Origin: Gelidibacter gilvus
Lineage (GTDB): Bacteria; Bacteroidota; Bacteroidia; Flavobacteriales; Flavobacteriaceae
DNA: 64,000 bases
Assembly (NCBI RefSeq): GCF_004115975.1
Contig: NZ_SDDZ01000005.1
Span: 62,001 to 126,000, forward strand
Reading direction: 5' to 3'
Below, one piece after another: positions 16,748 through 25,706 of the stretch. Both the position numbers and the translations under genes were made by a program. Within the stretch, counting starts at the first letter, position 1. The number at the start of each line of letters is the position of its first letter. A model generated the notes under the pieces. The model searched no databases, was not told the DNA's origin, and worked only from the letters and a program-made list of their open reading frames with translations.

Positions 16748-18895
16748 CTAATAAAACGTAGCTCTATTGTCAACAATATCCGCAGCTTGTTTTAGGGCTT
16801 CATAAGAATTAATTTGTGCAGAATTCAATCGTGAACCGTTCAAACGATTAGCAATGGCTTGGTAATTATCCAATTTTGGAGCGGGTGTCTTTTTGGTCAC
16901 TTCAACCATAAATACGCCTTTATTACCATCGATCAATTTAGAAGTTTCACCTTCTTTTAAACCGAAAGCTGTACCTACTACTTTAGGCTCCAAACCAGCA
17001 CCTGATAAGGTTGGGTTTTTCATATTGATACCGTTTGCAGTGGATACCGACAAATTTTGACTTTGCGCTACGGCATCTACAGTGGCACCAGAGATTTTCT
17101 CACGGATCAATTTCGCCTTTTTCTCTTTTCTGATCTCAGGAATAACAATCGCTGAGGCAGCCTCAGGAGTCATCAGTCCTTTTTTGTTGACACTAGTGAC
17201 CTGAACAACGGCATAACCAACTCCAGGAATTGAAAAACGCTTGTAATCTCCAACTTTCGTTCCCTTTTCAAAAGCCCAACGTACAATTGTTCTTTGGCTT
17301 CCCAATCCAGGAATATTTTCATCAAGTTCCTTGATATTGTTTACAGGCTTCATCTCTACACCATTTTCTTTTGCGACATCTTGAAAATCATTTTTCTGAA
17401 GTGCAATTTCAAACTTAGAAGTTCTGTTGAAAACATCATCAATCGTAGTTTCAGACGGCTCAATTCTTTGCGCAAGCGTGGCTACTTTAACCATACGCTT
17501 CTTAGCTTTTTGATCTAAGATTTCAATCACGTGGAAACCGAAATCAGTTTTCACAACGCCCATATCGCCTTTATTGTTTTCAAAAGTATAATCTCTAAAC
17601 TCTGGCACCATAGAATTATATTCGTACCAATCTAAAACACCGTCTTGCTCATTACTGACTTTATCGATAGAGAAATCTAATAAATCGACAAATTTAGACC
17701 GATCCTTTTTAATGATATTCAACAAACTATCGGCAGTAGCTTTTGCGGCTTCCTCTGTTTGGGTGGTTTCCATATCTGCAGCACGAGATCCTATAAATGG
17801 AATCAATATATGTCTTGACTTAACCGAATCTGGCATAAACTTCTCCTCAACCACCTTGGTGATTTTAAACATCCCATTGTCTTTGTAAGGGCCATAATAC
17901 TGACCTACACTTAGGTTAAAAATACTGTCTTGGGCAACATCTGGCAAACTTGATTTTGTCACATAAGTATTTGTGTACTTTATATCGGAGTTTGCATTAA
18001 TAAAGCCTTCTATATCCTTAGTAGCTTTCAAGCCGACTACGGTATCAGTCAATTTAGAAACCTCATTGTATTCCACTCTCGTATTTAACAAGGCAGCAAC
18101 ATTATCTCTAACCGATTTTTCATCTTCTAAAGACGCAGCTTCCTGAAATTGCACAAAATAAATATCTCTTGAAGCCTCAACTTCAAATTTCTTTTTGTGT
18201 TTACTGATATAATCTGAAATCTCCGATTTCGAAACTTTAACCAAGCTGTCAGAAATTGAAGTGTAAGGTACATTTACAAATTTCACATCAACACTGGCAC
18301 TTTCCATGTCATATTCAACTTCCGCTTCAGAAAGTGTTGCACCAACACCTGCTTTCACCAAATTAAAATAAGTTTGCTCCTTTGCACTGATGGCAATAGA
18401 ACCCTCATTACTAACCCACTCGTTATAATTGATTTGGAAATTTCCTAACTGAGCTCTCTCTGGTGAGATAGCCTTTAAATTAGCTATAAACTCATTTAAT
18501 CTGTTTTCGTCAAAAATTCCAGCTTCATTTGTGAATTCTGGAAACTCTGCAAAGTTATTTCTTAAAAGGTTTCTCATTTGATCCTTTTCAACAGAAAGTC
18601 CCAATCCTTCAAACTGATTCTCCATTACAGCACGTCTTACCTCCTGCTCCCAAACTCTATTCATGGTTTGCGTTGTGGTACTGCCTGGACCCATTTGACG
18701 TTGCATGTTCTCAACACGGCTCATAAAGTCCTCACGATTGATGTCATTGCCATTAATAGTGGCGATGGTATCTTGTGAGTCTCCAAAAGCACTACTGTTC
18801 TGAAACAAATCAGAAAGCACAAAAGCGAACAACGCCAATGCGATTATTACAATCAGGAAAATAGAACGTTGTCTAATTTTATTTAAAACTGCCAT
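16748..18895 (-). CDS. PpiD/SurA-type membrane-anchored peptidyl-prolyl isomerase
   Basis: 715 residues. One N-terminal membrane helix (about 11-29, SIFLIVIIALALFAFVLSDLF) after a basic start IRQR, then a long SurA_N-like helical chaperone region (INREDFMSRVENMQRQ...), and a parvulin-type PPIC domain at about 355-465 (KSRHILIPF ... ILDWY, SMVPEFRDY, DFGFHVIEI). A second degenerate parvulin-like part follows. The protein should fold exported and outer-membrane proteins at the periplasmic face of the inner membrane (PpiD/SurA knowledge). It is the last gene of a minus-strand group of envelope genes, separated from the CNNM gene by a ~590-base repeat-bearing gap. Confidence 0.92.
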   Translation of the reverse strand: MAVLNKIRQRSIFLIVIIALALFAFVLSDLFQNSSAFGDSQDTIATINGNDINREDFMSRVENMQRQMGPGSTTTQTMNRVWEQEVRRAVMENQFEGLGLSVEKDQMRNLLRNNFAEFPEFTNEAGIFDENRLNEFIANLKAISPERAQLGNFQINYNEWVSNEGSIAISAKEQTYFNLVKAGVGATLSEAEVEYDMESASVDVKFVNVPYTSISDSLVKVSKSEISDYISKHKKKFEVEASRDIYFVQFQEAASLEDEKSVRDNVAALLNTRVEYNEVSKLTDTVVGLKATKDIEGFINANSDIKYTNTYVTKSSLPDVAQDSIFNLSVGQYYGPYKDNGMFKITKVVEEKFMPDSVKSRHILIPFIGSRAADMETTQTEEAAKATADSLLNIIKKDRSKFVDLLDFSIDKVSNEQDGVLDWYEYNSMVPEFRDYTFENNKGDMGVVKTDFGFHVIEILDQKAKKRMVKVATLAQRIEPSETTIDDVFNRTSKFEIALQKNDFQDVAKENGVEMKPVNNIKELDENIPGLGSQRTIVRWAFEKGTKVGDYKRFSIPGVGYAVVQVTSVNKKGLMTPEAASAIVIPEIRKEKKAKLIREKISGATVDAVAQSQNLSVSTANGINMKNPTLSGAGLEPKVVGTAFGLKEGETSKLIDGNKGVFMVEVTKKTPAPKLDNYQAIANRLNGSRLNSAQINSYEALKQAADIVDNRATFY

Positions 18896-19482
18896 TTTAT
18901 TGTATAAGTTAGAAAATATAAGTGCGCGAAAATACCAATTTCTATCAAATAATAAAAGTAGAAGACCATTTTATTAAATTAATCTTGAATTGTTTGTGAT
19001 TGATCGCAGGCGGAAGTCAGTTTATCCTGAAGAAAAGTGATGTTTTTAGATGAGTGATTACTGAAAAAGCTGTTTTACGGAGTTCTGTTGGAAAAGAATA
19101 AGATTCTGGTTACCGATGATGGATATCCAAAGATTGAAGATTATCGTTCCTATCGATCGTCTCCTTTTCTAACTCGATAAAGCTCAAGCGGACGTTCTGA
19201 GTGGGTTATGTTAGGTTACTAGAGATTGAAAACTGAGAATCTTCAAAACTAAAAGCTATCACGCAGAGATCCACAAAGAAGACACAGAGATTCACAAAGG
19301 CCTGCTGCCAAGAACTGACTACTAAACACTGTACACTGATTACTATAGACTGCATACTGCTTACTGAAGACTGCTATTACGCAGAGGCACACAAAGAAGG
19401 CACAAAAGTTACACAAAGGCCAGCTGCCAAGAACTGACTACTGAACACTGTACACTGCTTACTGAAAACTGCCCACTGAACC
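18896..19482. other. Intergenic stretch with possible gene remnant and repeats
   Basis: The right part is a tandem repeat (listed separately). The left part has no gene. An open frame without ATG at 19058-19180 on the plus strand reads ...KKLFYGVLLEKNKILVTDD and ends at a TAA; it is only 40 codons and could be a decayed gene fragment, but I cannot name it. Confidence 0.4.
19256..19482. repeat. Tandem repeat, two units of ~118 bp
   Basis: CTATCACGCAGAG at 19256 and CTATTACGCAGAG at 19374 begin two similar units. Each has a CACAAAGAAG...CACAAAGG block, the block CTGCCAAGAACTGACTACT, and runs of short ACTG-rich words (GAACACTGTACACTGCTTAC). The first block is of the same CACAAAG type as the repeats at 16058-16650. 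The repeat abuts the stop codon of the CNNM gene. Confidence 0.8.
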
Positions 19483-20772
19483 CTAATCCTCATCCAACAC
19501 CTTAAGCGCTACTAAATCAATCTTTGTAGTGGAGACTTCCAAAATCGTAAAAAGATAGTTTTCTATTTGGATCTGGTCGTTCACATGGGGAATCTCTTCG
19601 GTTTCGTCAACGATCAACCCACCTAAAGTTTCATAATTTTCACCTTCTGGAAGGTCTAATTTATAGGCTTCATTGATATAATCAACTTCCAAACGTGCTG
19701 AAAACTTATAATTGTTCTCATCTATTTTCTCCTCAATCAATTCCATGGTATCGTGCTCATCTTCAATCTCTCCAAACAACTCCTCAATAATGTCTTCCAC
19801 GGTTATAATTCCCGAGGTACCACCATACTCGTCAATGACCACAGAAATACTTTTTCGTTTTTTGGTAAGCACGTTCAACACATCCTTGACCAACATAGTT
19901 TCAGGCACAAATTCGACACCCCTAACTACAGATTTGATGTCTTTTGGCTTTTTGAACAGCTCAAAGGAATGGACATATCCTACAATATCATCCACTGAGT
20001 CTTTGTACACCAAAATCTTGGACAACCCAGAAGAGGTGAAGAGGGCTCTTATATTCTTAATGGGTTCATTAATGTCTACCGCAATGATTTCTGTACGTGG
20101 CAGCATGACTTCCCGAGCTTTTACTTCAGAAAAATCGAGAGCATTCTGGAAAATCTGAATCTCACTATCCACCTCATCATGTTCTTCTACAGATTCCATT
20201 TGTTCACTAATATAGTTCCCCAATTCCACTTTGGTCATGACCAATTGCACATCCTCTTTGCCTGTTTTAAAAAAGCGTTTTAGAATCATATTAGAAATCC
20301 AAATGACAAAATCAGAAACCCAAGAGAATAATCCATAAAAAAAGTACGCAGGTACTGCTAATATTTTAAGAAGGGAGTTGGCGTAAATCTGAAAGAATAC
20401 CTTGGGAAGAAATTCGGCAGTAATCAATATCAATAATGTTGAAATGACAGTTTGAGTGAGCAAGCTCAGATCACTTAACATATAATTCAAAAAAGCGTAA
20501 TCTGTAGGTAAAATGTCCTTGAACCATTTCACCAATTTATCACCCATCAAAAACCCATAGATCACCAAAGCTATATTATTACCAATTAGCATTGTGGCAA
20601 TAAATTTGGAGGGTTTAGCGGTAAGTTTTGTGAGGGTTTTGGCTAAAAAATCATTTTGCTTTTTGGCAATCTCTATGTGAATTTTATTCGAAGACACATA
20701 GGCAATTTCCATACCCGAGAAAAAAGCTGATAAAATAAGTGACAGAATAATGATAAGCGCATTACCGTCCAT
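19483..20772 (-). CDS. CNNM/CBS-domain transporter-like protein (hemolysin C/CorC family)
   Basis: 429 residues. An N-terminal CNNM (DUF21) membrane domain (residues ~1-185, starting IIILSLILSAFFSGMEIAYV) is followed by two CBS domains (about 205-330; REVMLPRTEIIAVD and ISVVIDEYGGTSGIITVEDI) and a C-terminal CorC/HlyC domain (about 345-428; GENYETLGGLIV). Family members are linked with Mg2+/Co2+ export or resistance; the hemolysin name is historical. The gene starts 3 bases after the end of the small membrane gene upstream, so the two are co-transcribed. It lies in a group with LptC and other envelope genes. Confidence 0.92.
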   Translation of the reverse strand: MDGNALIIILSLILSAFFSGMEIAYVSSNKIHIEIAKKQNDFLAKTLTKLTAKPSKFIATMLIGNNIALVIYGFLMGDKLVKWFKDILPTDYAFLNYMLSDLSLLTQTVISTLLILITAEFLPKVFFQIYANSLLKILAVPAYFFYGLFSWVSDFVIWISNMILKRFFKTGKEDVQLVMTKVELGNYISEQMESVEEHDEVDSEIQIFQNALDFSEVKAREVMLPRTEIIAVDINEPIKNIRALFTSSGLSKILVYKDSVDDIVGYVHSFELFKKPKDIKSVVRGVEFVPETMLVKDVLNVLTKKRKSISVVIDEYGGTSGIITVEDIIEELFGEIEDEHDTMELIEEKIDENNYKFSARLEVDYINEAYKLDLPEGENYETLGGLIVDETEEIPHVNDQIQIENYLFTILEVSTTKIDLVALKVLDED

Positions 20773-20775
20773 ATA

Positions 20776-20964
20776 TTATTGGTTATTGTTCATTTTCTTT
20801 CTGAAATGCTTTTTGAAGAAATACATTCCAACAGCCATAAGTGCGAATACTAACAGCATAATTGCTTTGCCATTATCTTCATTCCACCATCTTACCGACT
20901 CGTATATAAAAAATACAGCGATGAATAAGTAAGCGTATTGAATAACTTTATGAATCGTTTTCAT
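20776..20964 (-). CDS. Small two-helix membrane protein, unknown function
   Basis: 62 residues from the ATG at 20964 (MKTIHKVIQ...). An in-frame upstream start at 20997 would add 11 residues, but the internal ATG directly precedes the natural N-terminus. Two membrane helices at about 8-25 and 34-51 flank a loop with RWWNEDNGK, and the C-terminus is basic (KKHFRKKMNNNQ). It is located 3 bases before the CNNM gene. No family recognised. Confidence 0.65.
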   Translation of the reverse strand: MKTIHKVIQYAYLFIAVFFIYESVRWWNEDNGKAIMLLVFALMAVGMYFFKKHFRKKMNNNQ

Positions 20965-21108
20965 GGGTGATTTTAATTTAGCGACAAAGATAATCAATTA
21001 TTTATCTGAACATGATATTAATGGTTTTTTTGAAACCAACCATTTACGATAGCTTTGAATGAAATCAGGAAATTTGAGAGTGATATCGGCAATAGGAAGC
21101 CATATCAT

Positions 21109-21675
21109 TTAGAGAGATGTTTCGTCATCCAAATACACCGTACTTGTCACTTCACTAATACCAAAGCTGGTAAAATCGCGGTTAGAATCAAAAGCGTTTC
21201 CGGTAACTATTTTAGTAGGCGACACGTATCTTACGGGTTTGTTTGAAAACACCCAATCACGTTTTTGGTCATAAAACAACTGTTCTGCAAAAATACTGTC
21301 CTTTGTTTCGGTAGTAATAAGGACATTTCCTCTTAAATCAATCAAGTCTGTATTGTTATACACTATAGCATAATCAGCAATGATGATGCTTTTTTTATCA
21401 CGCTCATCAAAAATATGGAGAGTAACGCCATCAGGAAACTCATTATAAGAAAATTCCCTGTTGGAAAAATCCAGCATTTTAGGACTGATCAAATTGGCTT
21501 TTAAACGTCCAGAATCGGTGTATTTGAGATTCATATGTTCTGCAACCCCGATAGGTTCATTTTGTCGAATACCTATTTGCTGTACTTCCTTAAAGTTGTT
21601 TTTACATGAAAAAAACATAGTCACAGCAAACGCTGTGACTATGTAGAATAAATTATATGATGATTTAAAGTTCAT
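21109..21675 (-). CDS. lptC: LPS-export protein LptC
   Basis: 188 residues. A lipoprotein-type N-terminus (hydrophobic residues 8-23, then FFSCKNN with Cys24) leads into the LptC fold: YTDSGRLKANLISPKM, the FPDGVTLHIFDE strand, ADYAIVYNNTDLIDLRGNV and a C-terminal KIVTGNAFDS block. LptC sits on the inner membrane and passes LPS from the LptBFG ABC transporter to LptA (family knowledge). Its stop is followed by other envelope genes on the same strand and it starts directly against the stop of the TPR gene (no gap), indicating an operon. Bacteroidota forms are often lipoproteins, as here. Confidence 0.88.
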   Translation of the reverse strand: MNFKSSYNLFYIVTAFAVTMFFSCKNNFKEVQQIGIRQNEPIGVAEHMNLKYTDSGRLKANLISPKMLDFSNREFSYNEFPDGVTLHIFDERDKKSIIIADYAIVYNNTDLIDLRGNVLITTETKDSIFAEQLFYDQKRDWVFSNKPVRYVSPTKIVTGNAFDSNRDFTSFGISEVTSTVYLDDETSL

Positions 21676-23058
21676 TTATATTTTTGGAACGGTAACACTT
21701 AACCCAATCCAGCATCCAATTCTTATCGTTTCCCCACCATTTCCAGCAGTAAAAATATCAGCTCTTTGAGGGGCTTTCCCATCATAACTAGCGGCCAAAC
21801 CTTCAGCATATGATCTCAAGTTAGCATCTACTCTTCCTGCTTTTCTTGCTTCGCTAGCTGCCAACCAGAAAACTGCTCTTTTGTTAAAGGTGGTATCTCC
21901 ACAATTGTTTGCACTTGCGGCATACATGTGTGCAATTTCAACATGTGCTCTTCCATTTGATGGATTCAGTTCCACTGATTTTTGGTAATAATTTCTAGCT
22001 GCACCATAATTTCCTTGAGATTTTAAACTATTGCCAAAACGCATTGCCAATCTTGATTTTTTCAATGGATCTTTTTCAAGATCATAAGATTGATCTAAAT
22101 ATGGTTTTGCTTCTCTTTCCTTTCCTTGTTTCATCAAGAGATTATAGACAAAGAATTTTGTATCTGCAGATGGTGAAGACTCATCATAAGCTTTTACCAA
22201 GTCCGTATATAAAGGATCGTCTGTACATTCTTTGTTATACATTCTGCTTACAGCACGTTTTAACCATACAGCGTCAGTTTTAAACTTGTCAAAATCTCTT
22301 TTATATAATGGAATCAATACTTCACAATTGGCCAAAATACCAAGCTTACCGTCAATACTACCTGAGATCTTCTCATAGTTCTCTAAGTAGTTTTCATATT
22401 GTTTTTTAAACTGAGCTTCTTTCTTGTCCAATTCTTTCCCATCTTCTTCTTTTTCAACAAGTGGAATCAACTTTTCAGTATAGTTATCAACCTCTTGACT
22501 GATTTTATCGGTGACATCATCATATTTATTAAACACGTCCAAAACCTCTACCTCTTTGGCATCGTGCATATCTACAATAGTAGAAAAATATGCATATAAC
22601 CCTTTTGGATTGGTAAAACTTTCAGGTGATTTTTTATAAAGCTCGTCAAACGCATCATAAACTTGTTTGTTGCTATAACCCAAAGCATCCTTGTAATCCA
22701 ATTTCAACATGGCTTTATCCTGAAGATTACCTCCAGCGGTGAACTTATCAGGAAAGTTGACAAGACCTTCATCCCAAAGCTTCATCAAATCATTGATGAA
22801 ATTCACTTTTTCAGTTCCCGTAGCCTTTTCAATTTTGTCCTTTAAAATTCTATCGCCATAAAAATAAATAGCATAGTTGAATTTAGGGCATTTGTTACGG
22901 AGCTTCATAAATGGTTCATAAGCTTCGTCAAACTTTTTGTTTTTCGCATAATCGCTCATCATGGTCAGATTAAGCATGCATTCCTCGTCCTGCTGAGCAA
23001 AACCCACATTAAACCCCATGAACAAAGCAAGAAGTAATAAAGTAAATCGTGTTTTCAT
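21676..23058 (-). CDS. Exported TPR-repeat protein
   Basis: 460 residues with a signal peptide (residues 1-21, ending FNVGFAQQ). The body is helical; two clear tetratricopeptide units lie at about 335-400 (LAMRFGNSLKSQGNYGAARNYYQ cut: GNYGAARNYYQKSVELNPSN) and a C-terminal AAASAN-type region. It is likely a periplasmic scaffold, but no enzyme motif is visible. It is 18 bases downstream of the outer-membrane barrel gene and directly upstream of lptC, so a function in envelope assembly is plausible but only by context. Confidence 0.8.
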   Translation of the reverse strand: MKTRFTLLLLALFMGFNVGFAQQDEECMLNLTMMSDYAKNKKFDEAYEPFMKLRNKCPKFNYAIYFYGDRILKDKIEKATGTEKVNFINDLMKLWDEGLVNFPDKFTAGGNLQDKAMLKLDYKDALGYSNKQVYDAFDELYKKSPESFTNPKGLYAYFSTIVDMHDAKEVEVLDVFNKYDDVTDKISQEVDNYTEKLIPLVEKEEDGKELDKKEAQFKKQYENYLENYEKISGSIDGKLGILANCEVLIPLYKRDFDKFKTDAVWLKRAVSRMYNKECTDDPLYTDLVKAYDESSPSADTKFFVYNLLMKQGKEREAKPYLDQSYDLEKDPLKKSRLAMRFGNSLKSQGNYGAARNYYQKSVELNPSNGRAHVEIAHMYAASANNCGDTTFNKRAVFWLAASEARKAGRVDANLRSYAEGLAASYDGKAPQRADIFTAGNGGETIRIGCWIGLSVTVPKI

Positions 23059-23076
23059 CTTATTAAATTTATTCTG

Positions 23077-24384
23077 TTAGTTATATTTCCGTTTATTGAA
23101 CCATCGATCGTTTAAAGATAAACTAATTTGCAAATTCATAAAATTTTCTTGAATTAAATTTGCTTTCGTAGTTCCCCTTTTCCCAAACTCAAAACCAATG
23201 TTCGCATTTGAGAAGAAGTCTGCTCCAACTGGTAACCCAATCCCAAAAGACATGCCAAACTCATTAATGGTTTGATTATTTATCTCTAGCCCTGTATTTT
23301 CAAATCGCACACCAGCCCTATAAACAATTCGTTTCCAATAGCTTGAAAAGGATTTGTAGTCTGGAATATAAAATCCACCAACTGCAATTGTAGAAGCGTC
23401 TACAAACTCAGCATTGCCTATGGTAAAAATAGGGTTGTCAAATTCACTCGTTTTTTGAAACGTATATTCACCACCTGCAAACCATTTTTGTGGCACACCA
23501 ACACCTGCACCAAAAGAGATCTGTGAAGGTAAGGTCAAATCTGTCGTTCTTAAATTCTGTGATTCCAAGTCAGCTTCAATGGTACTTATGGTTGCTTCTT
23601 GATTTGAAAAAGGGTCCACAACTACCGAAGAGAAGTAGCGTTCATTATCAGAATTAATATTACTTTTTGGCATATAAGTTAACGCTGTGGTTAACTGAAG
23701 CTTCTTAGTAAGCATTGTTTTATAGTTCATTCCAAAATTAAGATTGATACCGCTCAAATTTGAACGATTATTCTCTCTGGAATGGTATTGCAGAGGCTGT
23801 CCATCTTCATATCTAAACTGGAGCGCACTATTTTGAATATTCCCAAAATTATAGCTTGCATCAACACCAACTCCTAATTTAGGTGTGATTTGATAACCCA
23901 ATCCTAGAAATGCTTTATTTAATCCACCTTGACCTCTAAAGCGCTGATCTAAACTCCCATCTGCATTGGACGACTCCAACTTATAGCCTACTGAAGTATA
24001 TGGTACCAACCCAAATCCTAATCCGAATTTACCCATTGGCACAGCAAGCGCCATATAATCAAAAGTTGTTGAGTTTGCGGTTTGACTATCATCTTCTGTT
24101 TTTAGGTTCAAATGGCTTGAACTTCCACCTACCGTAAATTTCACAGGTCTGTTTTCATTGTTCCATACCTTAAGGTTATTACCAGCATAACCGGATGGAT
24201 TACGGAAATTGACGTGGATGCTGTCCGTAAAAATACTTAAGCCACCCATACTTCTGTTTTCCACAGTCCCTTTAAATTTCAAACTTCCAATACCGTAAAA
24301 AGAATAAGGAGATGCTGAGCCGTCTTGCGCTTGCGCCTGAAATGCGAAAACGACGATGAAAACTATTACAAGTTTTTTTATCAT
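23077..24384 (-). CDS. Outer-membrane beta-barrel protein
   Basis: 435 residues. A signal peptide (residues 1-19, ending FAFQAQAQ) precedes a FadL/OmpP1-like or porin-like barrel: repeated amphipathic strands with alternating aromatic residues (GFGLVPYTSVGYKLE, LGLGYQITPKLGVGVDASYNF cut: GVGVDASYNF) and aromatic C-terminus region (LNDRWFNKRKYN). The N-terminus SPYSFYGIGSLKFKGTVENR is typical of Bacteroidota barrel proteins of unknown substrate. The start overlaps the coaX stop by one base (TAATG), so it is translationally coupled to coaX. Confidence 0.85.
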   Translation of the reverse strand: MIKKLVIVFIVVFAFQAQAQDGSASPYSFYGIGSLKFKGTVENRSMGGLSIFTDSIHVNFRNPSGYAGNNLKVWNNENRPVKFTVGGSSSHLNLKTEDDSQTANSTTFDYMALAVPMGKFGLGFGLVPYTSVGYKLESSNADGSLDQRFRGQGGLNKAFLGLGYQITPKLGVGVDASYNFGNIQNSALQFRYEDGQPLQYHSRENNRSNLSGINLNFGMNYKTMLTKKLQLTTALTYMPKSNINSDNERYFSSVVVDPFSNQEATISTIEADLESQNLRTTDLTLPSQISFGAGVGVPQKWFAGGEYTFQKTSEFDNPIFTIGNAEFVDASTIAVGGFYIPDYKSFSSYWKRIVYRAGVRFENTGLEINNQTINEFGMSFGIGLPVGADFFSNANIGFEFGKRGTTKANLIQENFMNLQISLSLNDRWFNKRKYN

Positions 24385-25112
24385 TAGTGTGTATTATATT
24401 CTAAAATAAAGTTCAAACCCTCTAAAAGAAAATTCGAGTTGGCAAATATGCTATTTTTTAATTGCTTTGACAAGAAATTGGCGTCACCTCCTGTTAAAAT
24501 AACTGTTAAATCTGAATACTCCTCTTGATATTCATCAATAACGCCATCAATTTCCTTGATTATCCCGTTCACTACACCAGAATGAATTGCGCCTGTAGTA
24601 CTATCTCCAATGAGGGTTTCCGGCATTTCAGTATTTAATAACGGGAGATTTGCCGTAAAATTATGTAAACTCTTGTAGCGCAATCGGATTCCAGGAGAAA
24701 TAGCACCTCCCAAATAATCGTTTTGTTGTGTTATAAAATCGTAAGTAATGCAACTACCTGCATCAATGATCAAAACATTCTGATTTGGATACTGCTTTAC
24801 CGATGCTGCAACAAGTGCCATGCGATCTACGCCCATAGTGGTGGGTGTTTTATAGCGGTTTTGAAATGGAAATTTTAAATTGGAATCTAAAATGAGCACT
24901 TTGTATTTATTTTCGAGGTTGATGGTCACCTCTTTTGGCAATCTCCCCACCGAAGCAAGGATACATTTCTTTATTTTTGGGTAAATTTTTGAAATTTTTT
25001 TCTGTGTTTTTTCAAACTCAGAAAGTTCTACAATAAGCTTCTCTACAAGTTCATCTTCTTGAAAAACAGCAAATTTGACAAACGTGTTGCCCACATCAAC
25101 AATTAAATTCAT
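24384..25112 (-). CDS. coaX: Type III pantothenate kinase
   Basis: 242 residues, the usual length. It phosphorylates pantothenate, the first step of coenzyme A synthesis. Visible motifs: DVGNTFVKFAVF at about 5-16 (phosphate motif DxGN), TTMGVDRMAL near 91-100, IIDAGSCITYDFI near 115-127 (catalytic Asp; family consensus DAGT) and GGAISPGIRLRYKSL. CoaX differs from CoaA in being an ASKHA-fold, K+-dependent enzyme insensitive to CoA feedback (family knowledge). It heads the minus-strand envelope group. Confidence 0.95.
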   Translation of the reverse strand: MNLIVDVGNTFVKFAVFQEDELVEKLIVELSEFEKTQKKISKIYPKIKKCILASVGRLPKEVTINLENKYKVLILDSNLKFPFQNRYKTPTTMGVDRMALVAASVKQYPNQNVLIIDAGSCITYDFITQQNDYLGGAISPGIRLRYKSLHNFTANLPLLNTEMPETLIGDSTTGAIHSGVVNGIIKEIDGVIDEYQEEYSDLTVILTGGDANFLSKQLKNSIFANSNFLLEGLNFILEYNTH

Positions 25113-25163
25113 AGTTTAATTCTAAGCTGCAAATTTACAAAAGCAATTTTTATATCTTTTAGT

Positions 25164-25194
25164 TTTGCGAATAATAAAAATGCTTCTATATTTG
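25164..25194 (+). promoter_or_regulatory. Promoter of tRNA-Phe
   Basis: TTTG at 25164-25167 and TATATTTG at 25187-25194, separated by 19 bases, match the Bacteroidota sigma consensus TTTG-N19-21-TAnnTTTG. The tRNA begins 20 bases further on. Confidence 0.75.
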
Positions 25195-25214
25195 CAACCT
25201 CATTAAACGAGACT

Positions 25215-25290
25215 GGTGCCTTAGCTCAGTTGGTAGAGCAAAGGACTGAAAATCCTTGTGTCCCTGGTTCGATTCCTGGAGGCACCACCA
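25215..25290 (+). tRNA. tRNA-Phe (anticodon GAA)
   Basis: 76 bases with all stems: acceptor GGTGCCT/AGGCACC, D stem GCTC/GAGC, anticodon stem AAGGA/TCCTT with loop CTGAAAA (anticodon GAA), T stem CCTGG/CCTGG-type with loop TTCGATT (T arm CCTGG TTCGATT CCAGG-complement), and an encoded CCA at 25288-25290. Confidence 0.97.
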
Positions 25291-25292
25291 TC

Positions 25293-25326
25293 AAAAACCC
25301 GAACATATGTTCGGGTTTTTTGGTTT
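25293..25326 (+). terminator. Rho-independent terminator after tRNA-Phe
   Basis: AACCCGAACAT/ATGTTCGGGTT forms a perfect stem at about 25297-25318 followed by a T-rich run. It directly follows the tRNA. Confidence 0.85.
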
Positions 25327-25706
25327 TTTAAAATTTAGTCTTTTTTTGAAAGCGCACCCATAAATACACTAAACTTTGATAATCAACAATATACACACAT
25401 AAAACATTGTCTTAAGTTTTTCAGTTTTCTCAAACGAAACTATTTTATACCTAAGATAAGAGCCAAAGGAATAAAAACACAGGACTAGAAAAACTTACAG
25501 GGGAGCAATTTTCTGAGAACATAAGCCACTATAAATCGCCTCATATTTAGCAGATAACTATTGTGATAATTTTGAAAAGCCATATCTTTCGATTGTAAAT
25601 ATTGAATCTTAAATCAGAATTTCAATTTTGCAAACTTCAGGTTGCATATGTAGATAAAACGTGTATTACATTGAGAAAATCCCAAATAAATAAGTAATTT
25701 CACATC
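25327..25706. other. Intergenic stretch, no gene seen
   Basis: About 380 AT-rich bases between the tRNA terminator and the glycosyltransferase gene. I see no open frame of note, no repeat shared with the rest of the window and no clear promoter. Confidence 0.5.

Noticed and set aside
16058-19482. CRISPR array
   Set aside because: The repeats are long, imperfect and contiguous, without short regular repeats and unique spacers; no cas genes are present.
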